A stretch of DNA of 64,000 nucleotides from Chitinophagaceae bacterium (GCA_020847395.1 JADLCD010000111.1:1-64000); one strand, 5' to 3'; positions 8,680 to 17,693 are shown, numbered from the stretch's first letter. Program-made: numbers and translations. Notes: generated by a model from the sequence alone, not told the origin.

Positions 8680-9435
8680 ATGAATTCTATATCAAAAAAA
8701 ATAATGGTGATTACGCCATTACTATCGTTTCAGTATTTTTTTATGTATGCGCAGATATATACCCACCGCCTTGAAGCAGGTATAAACGGAGGAGCATTTA
8801 TTTACACAGGAGATCTTGCACGTGGCGATTTGGGTTCATATGCTACTATAAGGCCGCAATTTGGTTTTCATGCAGCATATATTTTAAACAGATCTTTTTC
8901 GCTTATGGCTAATTTTTCTTTTGGCTCATTAAGAGGCGACGATTCAAAATACACCACACCTGCATACAGGCAACAGCGTAATTTTAAATTTACTACACCC
9001 GTTACTGAATTTTCAGGCATGTTTGCCTGGGATATATTCAGAAAAAATGCTTTAGAGCAAAGCAGGGGCTTTGCTCCGTATATTTTTGCAGGAGCGGGAA
9101 TTTCACTTTTAAATGTACAAAGAGATTACAGTCAATATAATGCTTCATATTTTGATGCAGAAACAACCGGTGCAGGGCTTGCAACAGATGCCGTGCATCG
9201 TACCCCTGTATTACTACCCATAATACCTGTTGGTGCAGGACTGAAATATTTTATTTCACCAAAATTGGCTGTGAAGGCAGAAACTAATTACAGGTTTATG
9301 TCAACTGATTACCTGGATGGTTTTAGCCGTTCAGCCAATCCTGCAAAAAAAGATAACTACTATAGTTTTTCTCTCGGCGTGGTATTGGCATTAGGTTACA
9401 GAGACAGAAATGATTGTCCCCCTGTGAGACCCTGA
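8680..9435 (+). CDS. Outer-membrane beta-barrel protein
   Basis: 251 residues with an N-terminal signal segment (cleavage near MYAQ-IYTH). The mature part alternates polar and aromatic residues in about eight to ten strands, for example HRLEAGINGGAFIYTGDLA, FGFHAAYILNRSFSLMANF and FAPYIFAGAGISLLN, ending YYSFSLGVVLALGYR. This is the layout of the Bacteroidota DUF6089 / OmpA-barrel type proteins. No peptidoglycan-binding domain follows. The start at 8680 is supported by AGGAA 7-11 bases upstream. Structural or small-solute role inferred only. Confidence 0.7.
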   Translation: MNSISKKIMVITPLLSFQYFFMYAQIYTHRLEAGINGGAFIYTGDLARGDLGSYATIRPQFGFHAAYILNRSFSLMANFSFGSLRGDDSKYTTPAYRQQRNFKFTTPVTEFSGMFAWDIFRKNALEQSRGFAPYIFAGAGISLLNVQRDYSQYNASYFDAETTGAGLATDAVHRTPVLLPIIPVGAGLKYFISPKLAVKAETNYRFMSTDYLDGFSRSANPAKKDNYYSFSLGVVLALGYRDRNDCPPVRP

Positions 9436-9613
9436 CAGATGGTATATAAATTCCATAGATACAACTCTACGGAGTTTATATACGTCGTCAGCTATTGTAT
9501 TGTGTGCATTGTTGTGTTACTATCAGCATTATTGCTATAAATTGACTCACTTTTTTCCAGCCGCACAAACACACAAGGCTGCCATACAAAGCCTTATTTA
9601 TGTACATATTCAA

Positions 9614-10012
9614 TCAAGGCTCTTTTTTCTCTACTATCTTCAAATCAGGAAAAAGCGCCATCAACAGCATTACAACAGAACCGCATAAAACTATATATAG
9701 CCCATATTTTCTTTCAGGACATGTGCCCATTTCGCAACGTGCATACAATAAAAAATTTCTTACAGCCCAGGCTATACCTAATGCACAAAATATAAGATTT
9801 GTTCTTTTAGCCCATACTTTAGGTATCAGAAAAAAAACGATAGCTGTAACAGCAAAAATAAGATGCAGCTTTGCAGGTTTTCCAAGATTGGTGCCTGCAT
9901 TATCCATACCTGTAACTATCTTTTGCAGCGCAGGAATTTCCATCCAGGGTAAATAGCTGGCTATAATTACCATGAGTGCCGCAGCAATCCCGATCCATTG
10001 AGAATATTTCAT
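9614..10012 (-). CDS. Small integral membrane protein, unknown
   Basis: 132 residues with four predicted membrane segments (about residues 5-25, 50-67, 73-92 and 105-122). Between segments 3 and 4 is a short loop RCEMGTCPERKYG with two Cys. I chose ATG at 10010-10012; a frame extension to 10021 would need TTG. Not recognised. Neighbours give no functional hint beyond lying on the cbb3 strand side. Confidence 0.6.
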   Translation of the reverse strand: MKYSQWIGIAAALMVIIASYLPWMEIPALQKIVTGMDNAGTNLGKPAKLHLIFAVTAIVFFLIPKVWAKRTNLIFCALGIAWAVRNFLLYARCEMGTCPERKYGLYIVLCGSVVMLLMALFPDLKIVEKKEP

Positions 10013-10172
10013 GTGTATCAATGTTATAATTAAAAACAGGTTGCAATTATACTATTTTTTAGGTTTGTGAATGGTAAGCAGTGGCAAACATATACTACAT
10101 GTAGCGGTTTAATGGTGGCGGGAATATAAATTTTGGAAGTTTATATTATGTATGCCTGGAATAATTATATGG

Positions 10173-10616
10173 TCAAACTTTTTTCAAAAATTTTCTGTAG
10201 AAGTCTTCTCTCATTTTTGCAAAATCTTTTTCAAGATAGATTACTTCATTGCGGAGTTTCTGTTGCTGCTTTTGCCAGTATTTATCTGTAGTATTTTTGG
10301 AGGAGAACTCTTTAAGCTTCTTTTCCTGCCGTTTTACATCAAGCGAAATATCTTTTATGTATTCGTCTCTTTCCACTATAAAGTTGTGAAAATCCTCAGC
10401 CTCGGCAATCAATTCCTTTGCAGTAGTATTATTATCCAGCACTTCACTTAAAGTAGTTTTGAGCGTGTAACTCTCTTCTTTAAGTGAGTTAAGCGAAGCC
10501 TGCCAGGCAACACATTCACTGAGTGCCTGGTTTATCTTTTCTTTATTATATGACAAATTATTAAGCAATTCGTATTGCGCTTTTAATAGTATTTTGTTAC
10601 TAATGATTAGGAGCAC
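10173..10616 (-). CDS. Predicted coiled-coil protein, unknown
   Basis: Up to 147 residues, strongly helical, with Lys/Glu/Leu heptads from about residue 15 to the end and no signal peptide. The frame opens at GTG 10614-10616 inside the end of the SafE-like gene (17-base overlap), so it may be translated by coupling. A shorter start cannot be excluded because there is no internal ATG near the N-terminus. It forms the last gene of the leftward cbb3 locus. A role in oxidase assembly would be pure inference from position. Confidence 0.5.
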   Translation of the reverse strand: MLLIISNKILLKAQYELLNNLSYNKEKINQALSECVAWQASLNSLKEESYTLKTTLSEVLDNNTTAKELIAEAEDFHNFIVERDEYIKDISLDVKRQEKKLKEFSSKNTTDKYWQKQQQKLRNEVIYLEKDFAKMREDFYRKFLKKV

Positions 10617-11313
10617 AGATTATTTTTTTACTTACCATATCTTCTGCCGGGCTTATATATGGAATGCCTAAGCCCATACCTCTTAATATAAGCAGGCAGG
10701 CCATCAACATCATCATATAAGGATATATGCTGCGAATGCGTTGCCTTATGTTTACATTAATATAATTTCCCCAAAATGCAATCGTCCACATTACAGGTAA
10801 GGTGCCTGCACCAAATGCTGCCATAAATATTGCCGCTCTTCCTATATTGCCGGTGGCTGTGGCACCGGCTAAAGCAAGATATACCAGCCCGCAGGGCAGC
10901 AATCCATTTAAAAAACCTATTGCAAACAGGGTAGATTGATTTTTTTTGAAGAATAATCTTCCGAATGTTTTTCTTATTTTCTCAAAAAACACCGTGGCAA
11001 TATTCCTGCTTTTAAATTGTGAAGGAAAAAATTTGGGTAATATCACCAGCAATAATATGATGCTGCCGGCCACTATAGACAATCCCTGCTGAAAACCCAA
11101 AAGTGATATGCTGTGCCCGATGCTTCCCACTACTAATCCAAAAAGTGAATAGGTTACAATTCTTCCGCTATTGTATAATAGCGTGCCAATAAATTTTGAA
11201 TACAGGCTATCATCTTTTAATGGCAGGGATAAAGCCAGAGGTCCGCACATGCCAACGCAGTGAAAGCTTCCTATCACTCCAATGGTAAATGCGGCTATGG
11301 CTGTTTCTAACAT
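10600..11313 (-). CDS. SafE/TauE-like (DsbD_2-type) membrane protein of the cbb3 locus
   Basis: 237 residues with about six membrane segments and the diagnostic GSFHCVGMCGPLALSLP near the N-terminus, plus NGLLPCGLVYLALAGA in the middle. The paired Cys in both helices resemble the cytochrome c biogenesis / DsbD transmembrane (DsbD_2, often annotated as sulfite exporter TauE/SafE) family. Members are routinely found at the end of cco clusters in Bacteroidota and are thought to act in copper or redox delivery during oxidase maturation. It follows ccoH by 18 bases and overlaps the next gene by 17 bases. Confidence 0.8.
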   Translation of the reverse strand: MLETAIAAFTIGVIGSFHCVGMCGPLALSLPLKDDSLYSKFIGTLLYNSGRIVTYSLFGLVVGSIGHSISLLGFQQGLSIVAGSIILLLVILPKFFPSQFKSRNIATVFFEKIRKTFGRLFFKKNQSTLFAIGFLNGLLPCGLVYLALAGATATGNIGRAAIFMAAFGAGTLPVMWTIAFWGNYINVNIRQRIRSIYPYMMMLMACLLILRGMGLGIPYISPAEDMVSKKIICAPNH

Positions 11314-11331
11314 TATATATTGTTTTGTGAA

Positions 11332-11763
11332 TTACAGAAATAACTTTTCTTCAAAATAATAAGTACGGCTTCCTGTATTCCAGTTTAACTGCAGGTCGTA
11401 AGCTCCTTTAATACCCGGAGAAAGTGCTACGGTTGTGGCGCTGTTTGTTGTTGTGAAATTTTTTTTAATGTCCTTGTTGCCGTCTGAAGGACAATACAGC
11501 AATACTTCTCCGCTTACCTCTTTTTCATTAAATTCAGCAGGCAGTGTAATAATCAAAGAATTATTCACTATCTCAAATTTTACTTTTGATGCTAAAGCGT
11601 TGGTTCTTTTAACTGCATCAATCTTTTCCTGGTGTTTTAATTCTTTGGCATAATAATCAGGTGTAACCAAATCAATTTTTTCGTTAGATGATTTGAACAC
11701 CAGCACAATAATACCTGCAACAAATACCAGGTAAACAATCAGTATTTTATATCCCCAGTTCAT
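11332..11763 (-). CDS. ccoH: CcoH/FixH-type cbb3 oxidase assembly protein
   Basis: 143 residues: one N-terminal membrane helix (about residues 5-24, WGYKILIVYLVFVAGIIV) followed by a periplasmic domain beginning VTPDYYAKELKHQEKIDA, the typical FixH start (pyYe..l.yq..id). FixH/CcoH is needed for stable assembly of cbb3 oxidase with the copper ATPase CcoI. It lies between ccoG and the SafE-like gene, all leftward, 171 bases after ccoG; that gap is filled with 7-base repeats. Confidence 0.85.
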   Translation of the reverse strand: MNWGYKILIVYLVFVAGIIVLVFKSSNEKIDLVTPDYYAKELKHQEKIDAVKRTNALASKVKFEIVNNSLIITLPAEFNEKEVSGEVLLYCPSDGNKDIKKNFTTTNSATTVALSPGIKGAYDLQLNWNTGSRTYYFEEKLFL

Positions 11764-11799
11764 GGTATAAATTTTTTATGAATGAGAAGCGATGAGTTT

Positions 11800-11936
11800 C
11801 AGGTTCCAGGTTCCAGGTGTCAGGTTTCAGGTTTCAGGTTTCAAGTTTCAGGTTTCAAGTTTCCCCGATATCACTTTGTTCATCGGGAGTCTTTGACAGC
11901 CTACTCCTTACTCCTTACTCCTTACCTCTACTGCCT
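11800..11936. repeat. Two heptanucleotide arrays between ccoG and ccoH
   Basis: 11800-11862 consists of nine consecutive 7-base words in register: CAGGTTC twice, CAGGTGT, CAGGTTT three times, CAAGTTT, CAGGTTT, CAAGTTT. After about 40 unrelated bases, 11902-11936 is five further words: TACTCCT three times, TACCTCT, ACTGCCT. The second array overlaps the first base pairs of the ccoG stop codon (CTA at 11935-11937 on the plus strand). No spacers, so not a CRISPR. Confidence 0.8.
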
Positions 11937-13437
11937 ATTCATACACTTCCGGTCCTATAAACTTCGCTTCAATTGTTTTTAATTTTTTTCCGTTTTGATA
12001 CAATCCTATATGAATTACTTTTTTCCAGCTTGTTACATCTTTCCTGTTCAACTTTACAAAGAACTGCAGGTTAGCATAATCCTCTTTTTTAACTACTGTT
12101 GTTCCGCTGCCTACGGGTGTTATTTCCCCCTTCACATCTTCAAGCCTTAGTTCAAAGGGAATATCCATATGTGTTTTATTAGCCAGTTTTAAATTGTAAA
12201 GGTTTGCTATTCTGCCATCAGGCAGTGAGGTATATGTCATACCCGCGGTGCGCATAAGCCTGGCATCAAGGTCTGTACGGGTAACAATCAGTGTAACCAA
12301 TAATACTAATAATAAAATTAATACAACGCTGTATGCTTTTATACGCCTGGTAAATTTCAACTGAACCCCATCTTTAATACTTTTTTCAGACGCATATCTT
12401 ATTAGCCCTGTTGGTTTATTGATGCTGGTCATAATAGCATCACAGGCATCAATACAGGCAGTACAGTTTACGCATTCCAACTGCGTGCCGTTGCGTATAT
12501 CAATACCTGTTGGACAAACTCTAACGCAGGCCGCACAATCAATACAATCTCCTTTGTCGGGCACTATAACCGGCGCTGCTTTTTCTTCAAGGCTTTTACA
12601 TGCGCCATCATTTTTGCAATCCACACATTTGCAATCGTGAGGTTCTTTTTTATCTTTTTTGGAAAATTTCCCTCTTGGTTCCCCACGTTTGTAATCGTAA
12701 GCAACAACAATAGAGTTTTTATCAAGCAATACTCCCTGTAACCTTCCGTAAGGGCAAACTACTATACATGCCTGCTCCCTGAACCACCAATACACAAAAA
12801 AGAAAACAGTTGTAAAAGCAAGTAATGATATCAATGTTCCTATATGGGCTAAAGGTGTTTGTATATATTCAATCAACTTATCCATGCTTATAAGGTAAGC
12901 AAGAAAGAAGTTGGCAATAATGAAAGAAAGTAAAAAGAAAGCGATAAACTTGATTGTTCTCTTCCTGATTTTTGTACTGTTCCAAGGCATGTTTTTTAAC
13001 TGGCGTTGTTGCGCTGAGTCTCCATCAATCCAGTATTCAATTTTGCGGAACACCATGTCCATAAAAATGGTTTGCGGGCATGCCCACCCGCAAAATACAC
13101 GACCATAAATCACCGTAAATAAAACAATAAACACAATAAAGGTGAGCATGGCGATACCAAAAATAAAAAAATCCTGCGGCCAGAATATTAAGCCGAAGAT
13201 GATAAACTTTCTCTCCAGCACATTCAACATCAGCAAAGGCTCACCATTTACTTTAATAAAAGGTAGTGCAAAAAAAATGATGAGATAAACGATGCTGAAT
13301 TTGGTACGTAAAGTATATAATACGCCTTTCGGTTTTTTGGGATGTATATAATTCCTGCTGCCATCTTTTGTGATGGTGGCTACCGAATCTCTGAACGATC
13401 CTTTCTCATCCTGTATTATCAAATCTTCTTCAGTCAT
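11935..13437 (-). CDS. ccoG: Cytochrome c oxidase accessory protein CcoG (FixG/RdxA), polyferredoxin
   Basis: 500 residues. Five membrane segments lie in the N-terminal 210 residues and one near residue 370. The motif RVFCGWACPQTIFMD and the following segment VCPYGRLQG are characteristic of FixG. The cytosolic domain carries two 4Fe-4S motifs, CIDCAACVRVCP and CVNCTACIDACD, preceded by the Cys-rich CKCVDCKNDGACK. The C-terminus is an Ig-like periplasmic domain. CcoG reduces or delivers copper for cbb3 oxidase assembly. It follows ccoP by 65 bases. Confidence 0.93.
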   Translation of the reverse strand: MTEEDLIIQDEKGSFRDSVATITKDGSRNYIHPKKPKGVLYTLRTKFSIVYLIIFFALPFIKVNGEPLLMLNVLERKFIIFGLIFWPQDFFIFGIAMLTFIVFIVLFTVIYGRVFCGWACPQTIFMDMVFRKIEYWIDGDSAQQRQLKNMPWNSTKIRKRTIKFIAFFLLSFIIANFFLAYLISMDKLIEYIQTPLAHIGTLISLLAFTTVFFFVYWWFREQACIVVCPYGRLQGVLLDKNSIVVAYDYKRGEPRGKFSKKDKKEPHDCKCVDCKNDGACKSLEEKAAPVIVPDKGDCIDCAACVRVCPTGIDIRNGTQLECVNCTACIDACDAIMTSINKPTGLIRYASEKSIKDGVQLKFTRRIKAYSVVLILLLVLLVTLIVTRTDLDARLMRTAGMTYTSLPDGRIANLYNLKLANKTHMDIPFELRLEDVKGEITPVGSGTTVVKKEDYANLQFFVKLNRKDVTSWKKVIHIGLYQNGKKLKTIEAKFIGPEVYE

Positions 13438-13502
13438 TGTAATCTATGCCGGCGTTTTATTTGTTTAAAGGTTAGCATTATATAAAACACATCAACTATA
13501 AC

Positions 13503-14669
13503 TTATTTTAACGCTGTTGAATCAGCTGGCGCAGGCGCTGAAGTTGCCGGAGCCGCTCCCTGTTCTGCAAACAAATCTCCCTGTGGTGCTTTTGCGCCGG
13601 GAGGATTAGTGCCATGCAATGTTTTGATATAGCTGGCTAAATAGCTCATTTGTACAGGTGTAAATTCTTTTGACCAGGATTGCATTCCCTTATCAGGATA
13701 CCCGATTTTAATACTGTGGTATATATCGTTAAGCGAGCCTTTGTGCAGCCAGTAATCGTCTGTAAGATTTGGTCCGGCGCCACCTTCACCGGCTTTACCA
13801 TGACAGGGCCAACATTTATTAGCATAAATTTCTTTTGCCGATGCTATACCTGCCGCATCAGCCATCGGTATATTATTTTCATCTACCTTATCTTTATTAT
13901 TAGCTTCGTATGCTTCCTTTTCTACCTTAGCTTTTTCCATTTCAGCCAGGTATTCCTGTGTTGGATTTTTACCTACACCAAATGCATGGTAATATCCCAG
14001 GTAGAAAACAGCAACAAAAATCGTTGCATAAAAACCATACTTCCACCATGGCGGTAAAGAGTTATCAAGCTCCTGTATACCATCATAATCATGGTCAAGT
14101 AAAATATCAGCTTCTTTTTCTACCGCAACAGCTTTGGTAAAAAACTTCTTATCAAACGATGACCACCATTCACTGAACCTGGAGCTTTTTGCAACGGCTT
14201 TAGCTTTTTCGGGAAGTAATTCCTGGAATACCCTGCGTATGGAAAATGCAAGAAATAAAATGGCTGCTACTTCAATAGTGAGTACTGAAACAAATGCATA
14301 AAAAGCACTTGCCGTTAAACCACCATAGTTAGGTGCATCTGCAGCCACTGTTGAAGTGGTTTCAGCAGTTTGTGCAAAAATGGTTTGAGAGGTAAGCGAC
14401 AAACCGATAATGAATATAGCGCTTAACAACTTACCGGCATTCTTATGTTTTTCAAGCGCCAGCTTGCCAACGTTTATCAATACCTGTCCCATGCCCCATA
14501 TTACAAATGCAAGTACTATAGCAGAAACAGTTAATAAAATTGCCAGCAGGTTACTTTTTTCTCCTGGTGCGGCGCTGGTTGCAGACTCTTGTGCAATAGC
14601 AGGTAATATAGCGCTCAGCAATAATGAAGTGCTGAATAGCTTTTTCTTTATGGATGTAAAACGGTTCAT
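13503..14669 (-). CDS. ccoP: cbb3 oxidase subunit III CcoP, mono-heme, extended N-terminus
   Basis: 388 residues. The C-terminal third is a cytochrome c domain with C286-W-P-C289-H290 and the later axial-ligand region MQSWSKEF. Classical CcoP has two CxxCH motifs; only one is present here. The middle has a membrane segment followed by WWKYGFYATIFVAVFYLGYYH, the CcoP anchor, with FixP-like LPPWW just before it. The first 100 residues add a signal-like segment and another one or two helices, an extension known from Bacteroidota. Lies 9 bases after ccoQ. Electron entry subunit of the low-oxygen terminal oxidase. Confidence 0.9.
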   Translation of the reverse strand: MNRFTSIKKKLFSTSLLLSAILPAIAQESATSAAPGEKSNLLAILLTVSAIVLAFVIWGMGQVLINVGKLALEKHKNAGKLLSAIFIIGLSLTSQTIFAQTAETTSTVAADAPNYGGLTASAFYAFVSVLTIEVAAILFLAFSIRRVFQELLPEKAKAVAKSSRFSEWWSSFDKKFFTKAVAVEKEADILLDHDYDGIQELDNSLPPWWKYGFYATIFVAVFYLGYYHAFGVGKNPTQEYLAEMEKAKVEKEAYEANNKDKVDENNIPMADAAGIASAKEIYANKCWPCHGKAGEGGAGPNLTDDYWLHKGSLNDIYHSIKIGYPDKGMQSWSKEFTPVQMSYLASYIKTLHGTNPPGAKAPQGDLFAEQGAAPATSAPAPADSTALK

Positions 14670-14678
14670 AAATTTTGT

Positions 14679-14870
14679 TTACAAGGTTGAGTTAGTTATC
14701 TCTTCTGAATCAAGTGGTATGTTTGATAAACGCTCTACATTTTCTTTCTTCATCTTTTTCACCAGTACCAGCAGCACAACAAAAAACAGGAAAAAGATGA
14801 TAAGAGAAATCATTGGATAAACATTAGCGTCATGCATCTTTTCTGCATATTGTTTTATGAATTTGAACAT
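14679..14870 (-). CDS. ccoQ: CcoQ-like small cbb3 oxidase subunit
   Basis: 63 residues with one membrane helix (about residues 19-37) flanked by a basic KKMKKEN stretch, the usual CcoQ layout. Located 5 bases after ccoNO and 9 bases before ccoP. CcoQ stabilises the complex. Too short for domain certainty, but position and topology agree. Confidence 0.75.
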   Translation of the reverse strand: MFKFIKQYAEKMHDANVYPMISLIIFFLFFVVLLVLVKKMKKENVERLSNIPLDSEEITNSTL

Positions 14871-14875
14871 GGCGA

Positions 14876-17005
14876 TTAATTTTTAGCGTTTTCAGATTTT
14901 GATATGTCGGTACCAAGCCTTTGCAGGTAAGCAATCACCGCAATTATTTCCCTGTTGGGGGCTACCTTAATACTATCTGATTTTAAATTGTTTGATATAC
15001 CCTGCGCCTGTGTCAACAAATCTTTATTTGCTATTGCAGGATATTCTTTTTCGTAAGGCACTCCCAGTTTTATCATTGCTTTTATTTTAGCCGGCGTGCT
15101 TGTTGTGTCGAGTGTATTTTCTATAAGCCCGGGATATGCAGGCATGATAGAACCTTCACTCATTGATGATGGCTCACGCAGGTGACGGAAATGCCAGCCA
15201 TCGCTTTTCTTTAAATTGCCTGCTCCTTCCCTGCTTAAATCAGGACCGGTACGCTTGCTGCCCCATTGAAACGGGTGGTCGTATACAAATTCTCCTGCTT
15301 TTGAATACTCACCATATCTTTCTGTTTCACTACGGAACGGGCGTATCATTTGCGAATGGCAGGTATAACAACCTTCTCTTACATAAATATCACGACCCTG
15401 CAATTCAAGCGGTGTATATGGTTTTACAGAAGCGATGGTAGGTACATTTGATTTAACCAGGAAGGTTGGAATCATTTCAATAACACCACCAATAATCACA
15501 ACTATCAAACTCACAATCATCATTTGTATTGGTTTTCTTTCAATCCATCTGTGCCAGTGTTCTCCTGCATGTTTTACATATTCTTTTTGAAGTGGCGCTG
15601 CTTCTGCAGGTTCATCTGCAACAAGCTTACCTGCTTTAACTGTTTTATATACATTGTAAAACATCATGAATACACCAATCAAATACAATGTGCCGCCAAA
15701 AGAACGCAGCATATAAAATGGTTTCAGATATGTAACAGTTTCGAGGAAGGAATATTTAAGAATGCCTGCTTCGGTAAATTGTTTCCACATACTGCTCTGG
15801 GTAAAACCTGCCCAGTATAAAGGCACCGCATAAAATACTATACCAAGTGTGCCAAGCCAGAAGTGGTTATTGGCTAATTTTTTTGAATACAATGGAGTAT
15901 TAAACATCCTTGGTATCAACCAGTAAAGTATACCAAACGTAAGCATACCGTTCCAGCCCAAAGCGCCTACGTGTACGTGTGCAATAATCCAATCAGTAAA
16001 GTGGGCAATAGCATTTACATTCTTTAATGAAAGCATGGGGCCTTCAAAAGTTGCCATACCATAAGATGTAACGGCAACCACCATAAATTTTAAAATCACG
16101 TCATCTCTTACCCTGTCCCATGCGCCGCGCAGCGTAAGCAAACCGTTAATCATACCACCCCAGCTTGGGAAGATAAGCATGAATGAAAACACCACACCGA
16201 GTGACTGTGCCCAGTTAGGTAAAGCTGTATATAATAAGTGGTGAGGACCGGCCCATATATACAGGAATATCAAAGACCAGAAGTGTATAACGGAAAGTTT
16301 GTAAGAATATACCGGCCTGTTGGCTGCTTTGGGCATGAAGTAATACATTAGCCCGAGGTATGGCGTGGTGAGGAAGAATGCCACCGCATTATGCCCGTAC
16401 CACCATTGCACCAAAGCATCCTGTACACCTGCATACCAGCTATAGCTTTTTAAAAATGAAACAGGTATTTCAAAAGAGTTTACAATATGCAGCATGGCAA
16501 CAGTAACAAATGTTGCTATATAAAACCAGATGGCAACATACAGGTGTTTCTCTCTTCTTTTAATAATAGTGCCAAACATATTCCACCCAAATACTACCCA
16601 GATCAGGGCAATCGCAATATCAATCGGCCATTCCAGTTCCGCATATTCCTTACTGGTTGTATAGCCCATAGGAAGCGTAATGGCTGCCGCAACAATAATA
16701 AGCTGCCAGCCCCAAAAATGAATTTTGCTTAATGTATCGCTAAACATTCTTGCTTTACATAAGCGTTGCAACGAGTAATACACACCCATAAAAATACCGT
16801 TGCCTACAAAGGCGAAAATAACGGCATTGGTGTGCAGGGGTCTTAACCTGCCGAATGAACCGTATTGTGTAATGTTGAGTGAAGGGAATATGAGTTGAAG
16901 AGAAACCCATAAACCTGCCAGCATACCAACCGCGCCCCAAAGAATGGTGGCGTACGCGAAGTTTTTTACAATCCGGTTGTCGTAATAGAATTTTTCTGCC
17001 TGCAT
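14876..17005 (-). CDS. ccoNO: Fused cbb3 oxidase subunits I and II (CcoN-CcoO)
   Basis: 709 residues. Residues about 1-470 are the 12-helix CcoN catalytic subunit with heme/CuB histidine motifs RPLHTNAVIF, WWYGHNAVAFFL, GPHHLLYTALPNW and AHVHVGALGWNG. After a linker and one more helix (about 495-515), residues about 530-709 are CcoO, the membrane-anchored mono-heme cytochrome c with C546-YTC-H550 followed by SQMIRPFRSETERYG. N and O are separate genes in Proteobacteria; the fusion is usual for Bacteroidota. The complex reduces O2 to water at high affinity and pumps protons. Lies 6 bases after ccoS and 5 bases before ccoQ. Confidence 0.95.
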   Translation of the reverse strand: MQAEKFYYDNRIVKNFAYATILWGAVGMLAGLWVSLQLIFPSLNITQYGSFGRLRPLHTNAVIFAFVGNGIFMGVYYSLQRLCKARMFSDTLSKIHFWGWQLIIVAAAITLPMGYTTSKEYAELEWPIDIAIALIWVVFGWNMFGTIIKRREKHLYVAIWFYIATFVTVAMLHIVNSFEIPVSFLKSYSWYAGVQDALVQWWYGHNAVAFFLTTPYLGLMYYFMPKAANRPVYSYKLSVIHFWSLIFLYIWAGPHHLLYTALPNWAQSLGVVFSFMLIFPSWGGMINGLLTLRGAWDRVRDDVILKFMVVAVTSYGMATFEGPMLSLKNVNAIAHFTDWIIAHVHVGALGWNGMLTFGILYWLIPRMFNTPLYSKKLANNHFWLGTLGIVFYAVPLYWAGFTQSSMWKQFTEAGILKYSFLETVTYLKPFYMLRSFGGTLYLIGVFMMFYNVYKTVKAGKLVADEPAEAAPLQKEYVKHAGEHWHRWIERKPIQMMIVSLIVVIIGGVIEMIPTFLVKSNVPTIASVKPYTPLELQGRDIYVREGCYTCHSQMIRPFRSETERYGEYSKAGEFVYDHPFQWGSKRTGPDLSREGAGNLKKSDGWHFRHLREPSSMSEGSIMPAYPGLIENTLDTTSTPAKIKAMIKLGVPYEKEYPAIANKDLLTQAQGISNNLKSDSIKVAPNREIIAVIAYLQRLGTDISKSENAKN

Positions 17006-17011
17006 ATAGAT

Positions 17012-17236
17012 TTACTTGTTTTGGATTTTTGGTTCTGAAGAGGTTGAGTTTTCTGCCGGGAGTTCATCATCAAAAAGCATTCTTACAGAAGGAGTATAGT
17101 CATCATCATACTGCCCGTTTTTTACGCTCCATAAAAAAGCGGTAAGAAATGCGCCGGCAACTATTATGCTGATACCTATTAATAAGAATAATGCGCTCAC
17201 CAGTGGAAATTTTAGTGGAACAAAAGTATTTGTCAC
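17012..17236 (-). CDS. ccoS: cbb3 oxidase maturation protein CcoS
   Basis: 74 residues: one membrane helix followed by FLWSVKNGQYDDDYTPSVRMLFDD, the diagnostic CcoS motif (F.WA...GQydD...p..r.L.dd). CcoS is required for cofactor insertion into CcoN. It is the first gene of the leftward cco operon. The frame begins with GTG at 17234-17236; another in-frame GTG at 17200 is possible because no Shine-Dalgarno is visible at either. Two Crp/Fnr-type palindromes lie just upstream (17252-17263, 17274-17285). Confidence 0.85.
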   Translation of the reverse strand: MTNTFVPLKFPLVSALFLLIGISIIVAGAFLTAFLWSVKNGQYDDDYTPSVRMLFDDELPAENSTSSEPKIQNK

Positions 17237-17251
17237 TGGTGTGTTAAAAAT

Positions 17252-17285
17252 TGACAGCTATCAACAGAAAATATGATTAAAATCA
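17252..17285 (-). promoter_or_regulatory. Two Crp/Fnr-type operators upstream of the cco operon
   Basis: TTGACAGCTATCAA at 17251-17264 matches the FNR consensus TTGAT-N4-ATCAA at 9 of 10 positions. TGATTAAAATCA at 17274-17285 is a perfect TGATT-N2-AATCA palindrome. Their centres are 22 bp (two helical turns) apart and 21.5 and 43.5 bp from the GTG of ccoS. A Crp/Fnr regulator gene lies 2.8 kb away. Sites are seen; binding is inferred. Confidence 0.6.
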
Positions 17286-17363
17286 GTTTCAGTGGGGCAA
17301 TAAACCAAAATGTATTATTTTTCTACTCTATTAAATTAGAGAACACATCTCAAAACGATTGCT

Positions 17364-17693
17364 ATGGAAAAGATAATTCCTGTTGATGCTTCCCTGGTAC
17401 GTTCATGGATTGGGGCAAAGCTTTCTCCTGCTGATGTTGAGGAACAATTGAATAAATCAGGTTTCTCTGAGGAAAACATTGCTGCCTATCTTCGGGAATA
17501 TAAAAAAGAACGTTATGCCGCACGCCGGTTTAATGGTTTTGTTTGTGCAGGCGTTGGCGCCTTCCTGGGGTTTTTGAGTTGTGTGCTTTCTATTATCAAC
17601 CCAATACCTGAACTATACCATATAATATTATTCGGACTCACCTCCGTAGCCATACTTATCATTTGTTTGGGCTTATATTTTGTGTTTGAATAA
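17364..17693 (+). CDS. Small two-helix membrane protein, unknown (intact paralog of 37566)
   Basis: 109 residues. Residues 1-52 are soluble and helical: DASLVRSWIGAKL, then GFSEENIAAYLREYKKERYA. Residues about 55-75 and 88-108 are membrane helices separated by NPIPELYH. A second copy lies at 37566 with about 60 percent identity over the first 90 residues. The two genes also share the leader TCAAAACGATTGCTATGGAA around their start codons, so the leader itself may be functional. Divergent from the cco operon, so the Fnr-type boxes at 17252-17285 could also serve this gene. Family not recognised. Confidence 0.7.
   Translation: MEKIIPVDASLVRSWIGAKLSPADVEEQLNKSGFSEENIAAYLREYKKERYAARRFNGFVCAGVGAFLGFLSCVLSIINPIPELYHIILFGLTSVAILIICLGLYFVFE

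Noticed and set aside
9600-9956. Rightward frame opposite the small membrane protein at 9614
   Set aside because: The leftward frame has clear helices and an ATG; the rightward one is low-complexity shadow.
10152-10451. Rightward hydrophobic frame opposite the coiled-coil gene
   Set aside because: Antisense of an AT-rich helical gene often looks hydrophobic; no start context and no family.
11800-11862. Possible CRISPR or CRISPR-like array in the CAGGTTT repeats
   Set aside because: Words follow each other without spacers, the unit is only 7 bases and no cas gene is present.
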